A stretch of 46,735 nt of DNA from Acidobacteriota bacterium (GTDB taxonomy: Bacteria > Acidobacteriota > Terriglobia > Terriglobales > Acidobacteriaceae). Made by a program: the position numbers and the translations under genes. Shown piece after piece: positions 8,646 through 16,305 of this stretch. The stretch is taken from contig JAJYSV010000031.1 in the NCBI GenBank assembly GCA_021793405.1, positions 1 through 46,735 on the forward strand, given 5' to 3'. Under the pieces are notes generated by a model, which did not search any database, was not told where the DNA came from, and was given only the letters and a program-made list of their open reading frames with translations. How positions within the stretch are numbered: the stretch's first letter is position 1; each line of letters begins with the position of its first letter.

Positions 8646-9442
8646 CAAGGCTAGTTCGGCAGGGTCTGATCCTTCGCGTCGATGATGCAGGAGGTTCCGG
8701 CACGCCTGTCGTTTTCCAGCACGGCCTTTGCGGCGACTCGAATCAAACACGCGAGGCCTTCCCAAGTGATCCCACCTTTCGCCGCATCACCCTCGAATGT
8801 CGGGGGCATGGGCGATCGGAAGCTGGCGACCCAAAAGATTTTTCCATCGCAACCTTTACGGATGATGTCGTCTCTCTCATCGAGAGCCTGGACGTCGGCC
8901 CCGTCATTGTCGGTGGAATTTCCATGGGCGCCGCAATCTCTCTGCGGCTTGCAGTCAAGAGACCCGATCTCGTCCAAGGTCTGATCCTTGCCAGGCCAGC
9001 GTGGGTCACGACCTCGGCGCCGCCCAACATGGAACCCAACGCGTTGGTGGGCGCAATGTTGACTCTCTACCCGCCCGAGGAAGCTCACCAGATTTTCATG
9101 CGGGGTGACGTTGCCCGGCACCTGTCTCAGGTCGCACCCGATAACTTGAAATCGCTCGAAGGATTTTTTCAAAGACAGCCCTGCGAAGTGACCGCTGCGC
9201 TGCTCAAGCAAATTTCCGCCGACGGGCCAGGAGTCGACGACTCTGAAGTTCGCGCATTGACAGCACCCACCCTCGTCATCGGTCACGAACAGGACTTCAT
9301 CCACCCCATCTCCTACGCCCAGGCACTCACGGATCTCATCCCGTCGGCGACATTGAAAACCATCACGTCAAAGGTCATAAGCCGAGATCTTTATGTCTCC
9401 GACTTCCACGACGCCATAGCTCACTTTCTGAGGAGTATCTGA
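8630..9442 (+). CDS. Alpha/beta hydrolase
   Basis: A 270-residue alpha/beta-hydrolase-fold protein. It has the HG oxyanion segment (FQHGLCGDS), the nucleophile elbow GGISMG with the catalytic Ser, an Asp in GHEQDFIHP and a His in VSDFHDAI near the C-terminus. ATG 8630 is preceded by AAGGTGG inside the end of the preceding gene, a 16-base overlap; a longer frame from 8471 lies wholly inside that gene. In this operon it may open a sugar lactone or cleave an ester, but the substrate is unknown. Confidence 0.85.
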   Translation: MSAAVTRLVRQGLILRVDDAGGSGTPVVFQHGLCGDSNQTREAFPSDPTFRRITLECRGHGRSEAGDPKDFSIATFTDDVVSLIESLDVGPVIVGGISMGAAISLRLAVKRPDLVQGLILARPAWVTTSAPPNMEPNALVGAMLTLYPPEEAHQIFMRGDVARHLSQVAPDNLKSLEGFFQRQPCEVTAALLKQISADGPGVDDSEVRALTAPTLVIGHEQDFIHPISYAQALTDLIPSATLKTITSKVISRDLYVSDFHDAIAHFLRSI

Positions 9443-9443
9443 A

Positions 9444-10151
9444 ATGCTTGAGACAACGACATGCTCGCCACACTGGATCGATGCGCTTCCGACGGATCGT
9501 CTCATCGGCGAGTTCTCCGTTTGGTCTGCGGATCTCGTCAACCTTTCCGCCGACATGCGCCGAATCGCCGACCATGCCGATGTGCTGCATGTGGACGTCG
9601 CGGACGGACATTTTGCGCCGACTCTGCTTTTCTGTCCCGACCTGGTGGCCGCTCTGAAAAAAACGTCGAAGCTTCCGATTCACGTCCATCTCATGACGGC
9701 GGACTCGATTCTTCTGTCTCAGATCGAGCAATTTGCCGAGGCCGGAGCCTCGCTGATCAGCATCCACGCTGAAAACGCCGCACCGCGGGAGGCTCTCGAC
9801 CTTTTAGATCATCTCGGCGTGGCCGCGGGCATGGTCTTGAAAGTCGAATCGCCGGTGGAGATGATTGCACCGTATCTCCCACGCATGCGCTTCGTCACAC
9901 TCCTGGGAACCGCGATTGGCGTCAAAGGCAAGGGTCTCGATGAGCGCGCATGTGCCAGGCTTCAAGAAGCGAAGGGCCTGGTCGAAGCAGCAGGTCTTCC
10001 CCGTCGTGTGGTCCTGGCGGCGGATGGTGGCATTCGGGAGCACACAGTACCGCTGCTGCGGCAGGCGGGCGCGGAAACCGTCGTCCTGGGATCCCTTGCA
10101 TTCGGTGCATCCAATCTCGGCGACCGCATGGCTTGGCTCCATAGCCTCTAA
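9444..10151 (+). CDS. Ribulose-phosphate 3-epimerase family protein
   Basis: A 235-residue TIM-barrel protein of the ribulose-phosphate 3-epimerase family. It keeps the active-site blocks SVWSAD, HVDVADGHFAPT (metal His49, Asp51), VHLM (His82) and AADGGI with the second catalytic Asp. The usual phosphate-loop sequence with a PGFGGQ-type core is replaced by LLGTAIGVKGKGL, so it is not an ordinary housekeeping Rpe. GAGGAG precedes ATG 9444, one base after the previous stop. Next to a ROK kinase it resembles the E. coli allose pair AlsE/AlsK, which is inference only. Confidence 0.8.
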   Translation: MLETTTCSPHWIDALPTDRLIGEFSVWSADLVNLSADMRRIADHADVLHVDVADGHFAPTLLFCPDLVAALKKTSKLPIHVHLMTADSILLSQIEQFAEAGASLISIHAENAAPREALDLLDHLGVAAGMVLKVESPVEMIAPYLPRMRFVTLLGTAIGVKGKGLDERACARLQEAKGLVEAAGLPRRVVLAADGGIREHTVPLLRQAGAETVVLGSLAFGASNLGDRMAWLHSL

Positions 10152-10171
10152 AAGCCAGGGAGGTCTCGCTC

Positions 10172-11143
10172 ATGGACAGGTTCGCAGTCGCCTTGGATTT
10201 AGGCGGCACACAAGTACGCGCTGCGCTGGTGGATCGTCGCGGTCAAATCCTGAACCGCATCGCTGTCCCAACTGCGGCGACCGAGGGCCCCGAGGTTGTC
10301 CTACATCAGTTGAGCGACGCAGCGCGCGCCATGATGAGTGGTGTCGAAACCGATCGCGTTCTCGGTGTCGGCCTTTGCGCGCCCGGCCCTTTGAATACTC
10401 AGGAAGGTATCGCGATCTCGATGCCAACGATTGCCGGCTTTGAGAACATCCACCTTCGAGAGCGTCTGGAGCAGTCTCTCAACCTTCCTGTCTGGCTTGA
10501 AAACGATGGTACCGCGGCTGCCTTAGGCGAGTGGCGCTTCGGAGCTGGCGCAGGCTTGCAAAACTTCGTGTACATCACCGTGAGCACAGGCATCGGCGCC
10601 GGGATCGTCGCCGACAACCGGCTGCTGCGTGGCCGATTGGGCCTCGCCGGCGAACTCGGACACATGACCATCGTCCGCAACGGAGATACCTGCTCCTGCG
10701 GCAACAAGGGCTGCTGGGAAGCCTACGCTTCAGGGACAGCGTTTACTCGACGAGCCCGCCAGCGGGTCGCACTGCATGGCCATGGTCTTCTCGCCGAAAG
10801 TGGGAAGACTGTCGACGGGAAAGCTGTCTTTGCGGCAGCTGCGCAGGGAGACCCATTAGCAATCGACCTGGTTGCGGAGGAAGCTGAGTTTTTGGGCATC
10901 GGAATTGTCAACCTGCTCCACCTTTTCAGCCCGGAGACAATCGTCGTTGGCGGCGGCATGTCGTCGAACTTAGATGTTCTTCATCCAGGAATCTCGTCCA
11001 AGGTCCGAGACACGGCCATGAAAGGTTTTGAAAATGTACCCATCGTCAGGGCCGCACTGGAAGGCAACTCAGGTTTGATCGGAGCGGCGGCCTTGGTCTA
11101 TGACGCCGGTCCAGCGGTCAGTCCCAGCTCGCACACAGCGTAG
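10172..11143 (+). CDS. ROK family sugar kinase
   Basis: A 323-residue kinase with the phosphate-binding motif ALDLGGTQVR at the N-terminus, the catalytic Asp112 in ENDGTAAALGEW, VSTGIGAGIV and a zinc site of His164, Cys174, Cys176 and Cys181 in the CSCGNKGCWE motif. It has no N-terminal DNA-binding domain, so it is a kinase rather than a ROK repressor. Members phosphorylate glucose, fructose, allose, ManNAc or related sugars with ATP. It is the last gene of the five-gene sugar operon, 20 bases after the epimerase. Confidence 0.88.
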   Translation: MDRFAVALDLGGTQVRAALVDRRGQILNRIAVPTAATEGPEVVLHQLSDAARAMMSGVETDRVLGVGLCAPGPLNTQEGIAISMPTIAGFENIHLRERLEQSLNLPVWLENDGTAAALGEWRFGAGAGLQNFVYITVSTGIGAGIVADNRLLRGRLGLAGELGHMTIVRNGDTCSCGNKGCWEAYASGTAFTRRARQRVALHGHGLLAESGKTVDGKAVFAAAAQGDPLAIDLVAEEAEFLGIGIVNLLHLFSPETIVVGGGMSSNLDVLHPGISSKVRDTAMKGFENVPIVRAALEGNSGLIGAAALVYDAGPAVSPSSHTA

Positions 11144-11226
11144 ATATTCCGGATGGACCGCGCGCCTTGGCAGTCGTAGATTTTCGCGCCGATAGCTGTG
11201 CGGCCCTCGTCTGTGACTTCGATGGA

Positions 11227-11256
11227 TTGGCACACTATATCGTGTCACGATATACT
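11227..11256 (+). promoter_or_regulatory. MarR promoter with embedded palindromic operator
   Basis: A -35 TTGGCA (11227-11232) and -10 TATACT (11251-11256) are 18 bases apart. Between and over them lies the perfect palindrome TATATCGTGTCACGATATA (11236-11254, nine-base arms and one central base). A repressor bound there would block RNA polymerase. The expected start lies near 11263, so the message may be leaderless or nearly so, since the ATG is at 11264. Confidence 0.7.
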
Positions 11257-11263
11257 TTGCATT

Positions 11264-11734
11264 ATGAATTCCAGAGTCGCTGCGCAAGACCCCAACAAGC
11301 CTCTCCATCAGGCCTTAGCCGAGTTCAGGCGCCAGCTACGGAAGTTTTTACTGGCCAGTGAAAACGCTGCATTCGAGGCGGGTCTGCAACCACAACAACA
11401 CCAGCTTCTTCTCGCCGTGGCCGGCGCGCCAGCAGGCCGTTCTCCCTCGATTGCCTACGCGGCAGACACCCTGGGGCTAAAACACAACAGTGCGGTCGAG
11501 TTGGTGGATCGTTGCGAAGGAGAAGGATTGCTCGAACGTGCGGAGGACTCCGAAGATCGACGTCGGGTATGCCTTCGGATTACACCGCGCGGTCGGAAGC
11601 TTCTTGACCGCCTGTCGCACGTTCATTTATTGGAACTCAATTCGCAGGGGCCGCAATTGATCGAATCGCTCGAAAACGTTTTGCGAAACCAGCACCGGCA
11701 ACGCAAGCGTACCGGCAGAAAACAACTTGGATAA
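11264..11734 (+). CDS. MarR family transcriptional regulator
   Basis: A 156-residue winged-helix regulator. It has the MarR pattern: QPQQHQLLLAV, then a helix-turn-helix with LGLKHNSAVELVDRCEGEGLL and the wing EDSEDRRRVCLRITPRGRKLL. ATG 11264 lies eight bases after the promoter -10 and ten after the operator palindrome, with no Shine-Dalgarno sequence, consistent with leaderless translation. I infer self-repression through that palindrome. The ClC channel gene starts ten bases after its stop, so it is probably co-regulated. The ligand is unknown. Confidence 0.88.
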   Translation: MNSRVAAQDPNKPLHQALAEFRRQLRKFLLASENAAFEAGLQPQQHQLLLAVAGAPAGRSPSIAYAADTLGLKHNSAVELVDRCEGEGLLERAEDSEDRRRVCLRITPRGRKLLDRLSHVHLLELNSQGPQLIESLENVLRNQHRQRKRTGRKQLG

Positions 11735-11744
11735 GAGAGCCGCG

Positions 11745-13544
11745 ATGGCCGAAACTACAGCGACAAAACCGAATGTAAAGTTAGGCGCTCGACTCATTGA
11801 GCATCCGCTCCTCCGCAAGTATTTTCCCATGGTCTCTGAAGACCTGGCAGCCACCTATACGCGAGATCTGCATAAGTGGCTGCTCATCGCGCCCATCATC
11901 GGTATTACGACGGGTCTGGCAGTCACTGCCATCGCCATCGTTATCCTGAAGAAACTTTGGCCCCCGCTGCTGCAATGCTTTCTGCGCCATCCCTGGACAA
12001 TTCTCCCTATTATGACGGCGGCATTTGCGGTCACGGGTCTCATTATGCAATTTTTGACGCCCGATCCAGACGAACATTCGACAGAAGAAATTATCCGTTC
12101 CTACCATGAGCATCAGGGCGACATCGAGGTTCGTTCATTCTTTCCGAAAATATTGGCGGCCATCACCACGGTTGGATTTGGCGGCAGCGCGGCGCTCGAA
12201 GGCCCCAGCATTTACGGGGGGGGAGCCATTGGATCGTGGCTGTGGACGAAGTTGCGGCGCGTTCGACTAGAGCCACGAGACCGTCGCATCATGCTGATCA
12301 GCGGAGCCGCAGCCGGCATGGCAGCCGTGTTTCGCGCGCCCATGACCGGTCTCGTCTTTGCGCTGGAAATGCCCTACAAAGATGACCTTGCGCATGAGGC
12401 GTTGCTGCCCTCTCTGATCGCCTCAGTCGTTTCTTACGTGACACTGGCATTCTTTCTTGGCGCCACTCCACTGTTCGACTTCGCCAGCGCTACCTCCTTC
12501 ACCGGCCGCGATCTGCTATGGTGCGCGTTGCTCGGGGTTCTTATCGGGCTGATCGCCATGGCCTTCACCATCACCTTTCGCCGCACGCGCGTTTTCATGG
12601 TTCACTGGCCCATCCCGCATTGGCTCAAGCTGACCATGGGCGGCTTTCTTACAGGAGTTTGTGGACTCGCATTCCTGTCGATGTATCACGGATCTCTGGT
12701 TCCTCTGGGCCCGAATTACGAGGCGGTCGGAGAAATTCTCGGTCACCATCATGGCTCGCTGGAACTGGTCGTCTTCGGGGTGCTCAAGCTTGCCGCAACG
12801 CTTTGTACCCTGGCCAGTGGCGGCGTCAGCGCAATGTTCGTTCCTCTATTTCTGACTGGAGGCAGCTTTGGGACCGCCTTTGCCCAGTCGATTGTTCATT
12901 CAAATTCTGTTGAGCTATACGCCGCGGTTGGCATGGCGTCTTTTATCGCTGCGGGATACAAAACACCGCTGGCCGCAGTCGTCTTCGTTGCCGAAGCCAC
13001 AGGCGGCCATGCCTTCATCGTCCCGGCTCTCATCGGCGCCGCCGTTGCTTACGCGATTTCCGGCGAGGCATCCGCATCCGGCGATCAGCGTCTGCACGAA
13101 GGCGTGCGCATCCATGAACTAAAGAATATTTCGGTGGCGGAAGTGATGCAGCAAAGCGTGGTTTCCGCCGTGGCCTCCTCGACTTTGCGTGAATTTGCGG
13201 ACGACGTTAGCAGACATCACAGGCACATTGCATTTCCCGTTTTGAAAGATGGTGCCATTGTTGGAATCATGTTGGTTTCGTCGCTGGGGAGCATTCCTCC
13301 CCGGGAGTGGACAATCAGGAAGGTTGAAGACGTCGCCGAAAGAAATATCAAGAAAATCCCCCCCGATTGCGACGTTGCGGAAGCCCTGCGGCTGCTGCTC
13401 AGCGAGCAGGACTATCACATGCTTCTCGTGACTTCCGAGGATGGCAACCTGACAGGCATTTTGACGAAGACCGACATTTTGTCAGCCTTGAAGATGCGCG
13501 GCGGCGGAGCCAAAGAGCTGGCGTATGAGCCCGCTAGCACTTGA
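11745..13544 (+). CDS. ClC family chloride channel/transporter with CBS domains, divergent filter
   Basis: A 599-residue membrane protein with the ClC fold followed by a C-terminal CBS pair (about residues 465-590, ending in LLVTSEDGNLTGILTKTDIL). The gating-glutamate motif is present as ALEGP (Glu152) and the third motif as SGGVSAMFVP. The first selectivity motif, GSGIP in the best known members, is missing: the equivalent stretch reads HSTEEI (111-116). Ion specificity is therefore uncertain. ATG 11745 is preferred; a TTG at 11727 would overlap the MarR gene. Confidence 0.85.
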   Translation: MAETTATKPNVKLGARLIEHPLLRKYFPMVSEDLAATYTRDLHKWLLIAPIIGITTGLAVTAIAIVILKKLWPPLLQCFLRHPWTILPIMTAAFAVTGLIMQFLTPDPDEHSTEEIIRSYHEHQGDIEVRSFFPKILAAITTVGFGGSAALEGPSIYGGGAIGSWLWTKLRRVRLEPRDRRIMLISGAAAGMAAVFRAPMTGLVFALEMPYKDDLAHEALLPSLIASVVSYVTLAFFLGATPLFDFASATSFTGRDLLWCALLGVLIGLIAMAFTITFRRTRVFMVHWPIPHWLKLTMGGFLTGVCGLAFLSMYHGSLVPLGPNYEAVGEILGHHHGSLELVVFGVLKLAATLCTLASGGVSAMFVPLFLTGGSFGTAFAQSIVHSNSVELYAAVGMASFIAAGYKTPLAAVVFVAEATGGHAFIVPALIGAAVAYAISGEASASGDQRLHEGVRIHELKNISVAEVMQQSVVSAVASSTLREFADDVSRHHRHIAFPVLKDGAIVGIMLVSSLGSIPPREWTIRKVEDVAERNIKKIPPDCDVAEALRLLLSEQDYHMLLVTSEDGNLTGILTKTDILSALKMRGGGAKELAYEPAST

Positions 13545-13671
13545 TTTCAGCAGTTTATGCAGATGGTTATCCGTGCGGTGGAGATGAAAATCTGTCGTGG
13601 CGAATGCGAATCAAGGGCTGGTCACACTGACAAGCAGAAAACCGTCGTAGCTTGATGGACGGAGGTCTTCG

Positions 13672-15501
13672 ATGGCCGACTTATCTGACTCCAATACTAC
13701 GGTCCCCGCCGATGAAAAGCTGTCTAAGAAAGGCTTCTTCGGCGTGGCCCTGGAGCCGGAAGTCGTCAAAGTGTCTGCTTACGCGCTTCTGGTGGGCCTG
13801 ATTGGGGGCCTAGTTGCGCAAGGGCTGCTGGAACTCATCTACCTCTTTACCAACATATTCTTTTACGGCAGGCTGTCGTTCGCCATCACCTATCCGGCTC
13901 ACAATCATCTTGGTCTGTGGGTCATCCTCATTCCTCCTATTGGCGGGTTGGTCGTTGGTTTTATGGTCCATTACTGGGAACCGACGCTGAAGGGTCATGG
14001 CATTCCAGAAGCCATGGAAGCTGTTCTTTTTGGCCAGAGCCGAATGCGCTTGCGTGTTGCGATTCTGAAGCCTCTCGCCACCGCGTTCGCCATTGGTACC
14101 GGCGGACCTTTTGGGGCGGAGGGTCCCATCATTCAAACCGGAGCGGCCTTTGGGTCGCTGTTCGGGCAAGCCATCGGTCTCTCGCCGTATTACCGGCGCG
14201 TTTTGCTGGCTGCCGGTGCAGCGGCGGGCATGGCGGCTACGTTTACAGCTCCCCTTGCGGGGATTCTGGTAGCAGTGGAGCTTTTGCTGTTTGAATTTCG
14301 TGCGCGCTCCTTCATTCCAGTCGCGTTCGCCGCTGCTGTGGCCACGAGCGTGCGCATTCACTTTGCGGGGTGGACTCCGCTGTTTCCAACGCCCGCTTTT
14401 AAGCTCGTCAACATGAATGAACTATGGCTGTTCGCGCTGATGGGCATTTTGATGGGCGTGATCGGCATCGCCATGATTCGCTCCTTGTTCTGGCTGGAAG
14501 AATTCTTCGATCATTTACCCATTCGACGTCCGCTTATCTGGGCGCCCGCCATTGGCGCATTGATTCTCGGCGCGATCGGATATTTTTATCCGCAGGTGTT
14601 TGGCACCGGATACGACACCATTCGCAGCATGTTGAATGACCGCCTCACGGTCGCGAATTTGATTGGCATTTCGGTGGCGAAGTTCTGGGCCTTGGTGATC
14701 TCTCTCGGCTCAGGCACCACGGGCGGTGTGTTTGCTCCATCATTGATTGATGGCGGCGGCATTGGCGCAGTCTACGCAATGTTCTGGCAGCATTTCTTTC
14801 CCCACTTCGTAAGCGACCCGGCCTTTTATTCGCTGGTGGCCATGGCCGCGGTCTTTGCCGGCATCGCGCGCGCACCGTTCACCAGCATTGTGTTTTTGTT
14901 TGAGTTGAGCCACAATCCGAATTCCTTGTTGCCGCTCATCGTCTGCGTCATGGTTGCCGACGGATTCGTGCGCCTGTTCAGTCCAGACTCGATCATGACC
15001 GGCAAGCTAGTGAAGCGCGGACTGATTGTGTTGCAGGACTACTCCGTGCCAGTGCTGATGCGCGCGCGGATTGACGAGGTCATGCATAAGAATTTCAGCG
15101 TCATCCCCGCAGACGCCGAGCTAAGGACAGTCCTGCGCGACTTTGCGCCGCAGGGGCTGGATTTACTTCCCGTTGTCGAGTCAGATGGATCTCTGGTCGG
15201 CATCGTCGAATCCCACGATCTTCTGCGGGTTGAGCCTCCCGATCATCACTTCAAAATGCGGGAACTGGCGCGGAAGGATTACGTGTTGGCCCATCCTGGC
15301 GAACTGGTTGACCGGGTAAGCCGAAGCATGTTGTTGCAGGATGTCGAGAACGTGATCATCGTGGAGCCGCACGGAATTTTAAAACCGATCGGAATCGCGC
15401 GCGCGAATGACATCCTGCAACTGCGGCGATGGTTGGTAGACGAAGAAAGCAAGGGATTGCCCAGAGACTGGAAAGGCAACGAGAAGGGAGGGGGTCAATA
15501 G
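13672..15501 (+). CDS. ClC family chloride channel/transporter with CBS domains
   Basis: A 609-residue ClC protein with about ten or more membrane segments and a C-terminal CBS pair (about residues 460-590). All three filter motifs are recognisable: GHGIPE (108-113), GAEGP with the gating Glu150, and GTTGGVFAPSL. The His in GHGIP stands where Ser (chloride) or Pro (nitrate) is usual. GGAGG precedes the ATG. It lies 127 bases after the first ClC gene and differs from it throughout, so it is not a recent duplicate. Confidence 0.9.
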   Translation: MADLSDSNTTVPADEKLSKKGFFGVALEPEVVKVSAYALLVGLIGGLVAQGLLELIYLFTNIFFYGRLSFAITYPAHNHLGLWVILIPPIGGLVVGFMVHYWEPTLKGHGIPEAMEAVLFGQSRMRLRVAILKPLATAFAIGTGGPFGAEGPIIQTGAAFGSLFGQAIGLSPYYRRVLLAAGAAAGMAATFTAPLAGILVAVELLLFEFRARSFIPVAFAAAVATSVRIHFAGWTPLFPTPAFKLVNMNELWLFALMGILMGVIGIAMIRSLFWLEEFFDHLPIRRPLIWAPAIGALILGAIGYFYPQVFGTGYDTIRSMLNDRLTVANLIGISVAKFWALVISLGSGTTGGVFAPSLIDGGGIGAVYAMFWQHFFPHFVSDPAFYSLVAMAAVFAGIARAPFTSIVFLFELSHNPNSLLPLIVCVMVADGFVRLFSPDSIMTGKLVKRGLIVLQDYSVPVLMRARIDEVMHKNFSVIPADAELRTVLRDFAPQGLDLLPVVESDGSLVGIVESHDLLRVEPPDHHFKMRELARKDYVLAHPGELVDRVSRSMLLQDVENVIIVEPHGILKPIGIARANDILQLRRWLVDEESKGLPRDWKGNEKGGGQ

Positions 15502-15597
15502 ACGAGATAGATTACGCAGGCATCCCTCACCGCATACCCCAGAAAGTTAGCGGCCCCAGCGCAACCAGAAGAGCTGCGGATTCTAACCCAACGCCTG

Positions 15598-16305
15598 TTA
15601 CTTGGGGGCTCGGGCAAGCAACGCGTATTGGCCGCCAAACGATATCTTACTGAGCAATCCTTCCACTTGACCTACTCGATTGAAAATCCTCTCAGGAAAA
15701 TAGAGGAAATAATCCACGCGCGGTGCTTCAAACCCGGCCAGCAGAAGCAGCCTCTTCGTGTCTGGTGCTGTGAGAAGTTCGGCCTCCACATCGACCGGAC
15801 ATCTCCGTACAATTGCACGCGTAATGGGATTCAGAGGATTGTGTTCGATGATGCAACACAATCCGCCCGGTACCAGCACACGCTTGATTTCCCTACTTAG
15901 CGACATTCTGGCCGCCCCATGCACGTGATGATAGACGCACACGGCTGTTACAAAATCCACCGAGGCATCGTCGAAGGGCAGTTCCGATAAGGAGGGCTGA
16001 TGCATCCTTCGATATGCATCTGATTGGGAGATCATGCCTGCGGATGGATCGCATCCCATGGCCTCCGCGAAGTTGTGACCCGCCAACTCCAGTAACTCCC
16101 CCCGTCCGCAGCCAACGTCAAGCCATCTTTGTTTTGCGATCGACACGTTGGCGCGTCTCAAGATTCGCTGCAGGAGAAGCCATTTTCTGCGGTGAAAATG
16201 GAGCGGATCCTGCGCGAAACGATTGCGGATGGGATCGTCGAGCAGGTCACTATAGGCGGGAGCATAGTGGTCAAATTCACATTGTGTCTGATCAATGACC
16301 GGCAT
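15598..16305 (-). CDS. Class I SAM-dependent methyltransferase
   Basis: A 235-residue methyltransferase. Motif I is LDVGCGRGELLEL, followed by an acidic end of strand 2 (MGCDPSAGM), the LPFDDASVDFVTAV block and the LVPGGL turn, the methyltransferase-11 pattern. The target is not known; a sugar or lipid-linked glycan is possible because the two genes upstream are glycosyltransferase-like. ATG 16305 has AAGGCGG ahead and overlaps the end of the preceding gene by 14 bases, so translation is likely coupled. Confidence 0.82.
   Translation of the reverse strand: MPVIDQTQCEFDHYAPAYSDLLDDPIRNRFAQDPLHFHRRKWLLLQRILRRANVSIAKQRWLDVGCGRGELLELAGHNFAEAMGCDPSAGMISQSDAYRRMHQPSLSELPFDDASVDFVTAVCVYHHVHGAARMSLSREIKRVLVPGGLCCIIEHNPLNPITRAIVRRCPVDVEAELLTAPDTKRLLLLAGFEAPRVDYFLYFPERIFNRVGQVEGLLSKISFGGQYALLARAPK

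Noticed and set aside
11727-11744. TTG start for the first ClC gene
   Set aside because: It would overlap the MarR stop; the ATG at 11745 is in frame and fits the family N-terminus.
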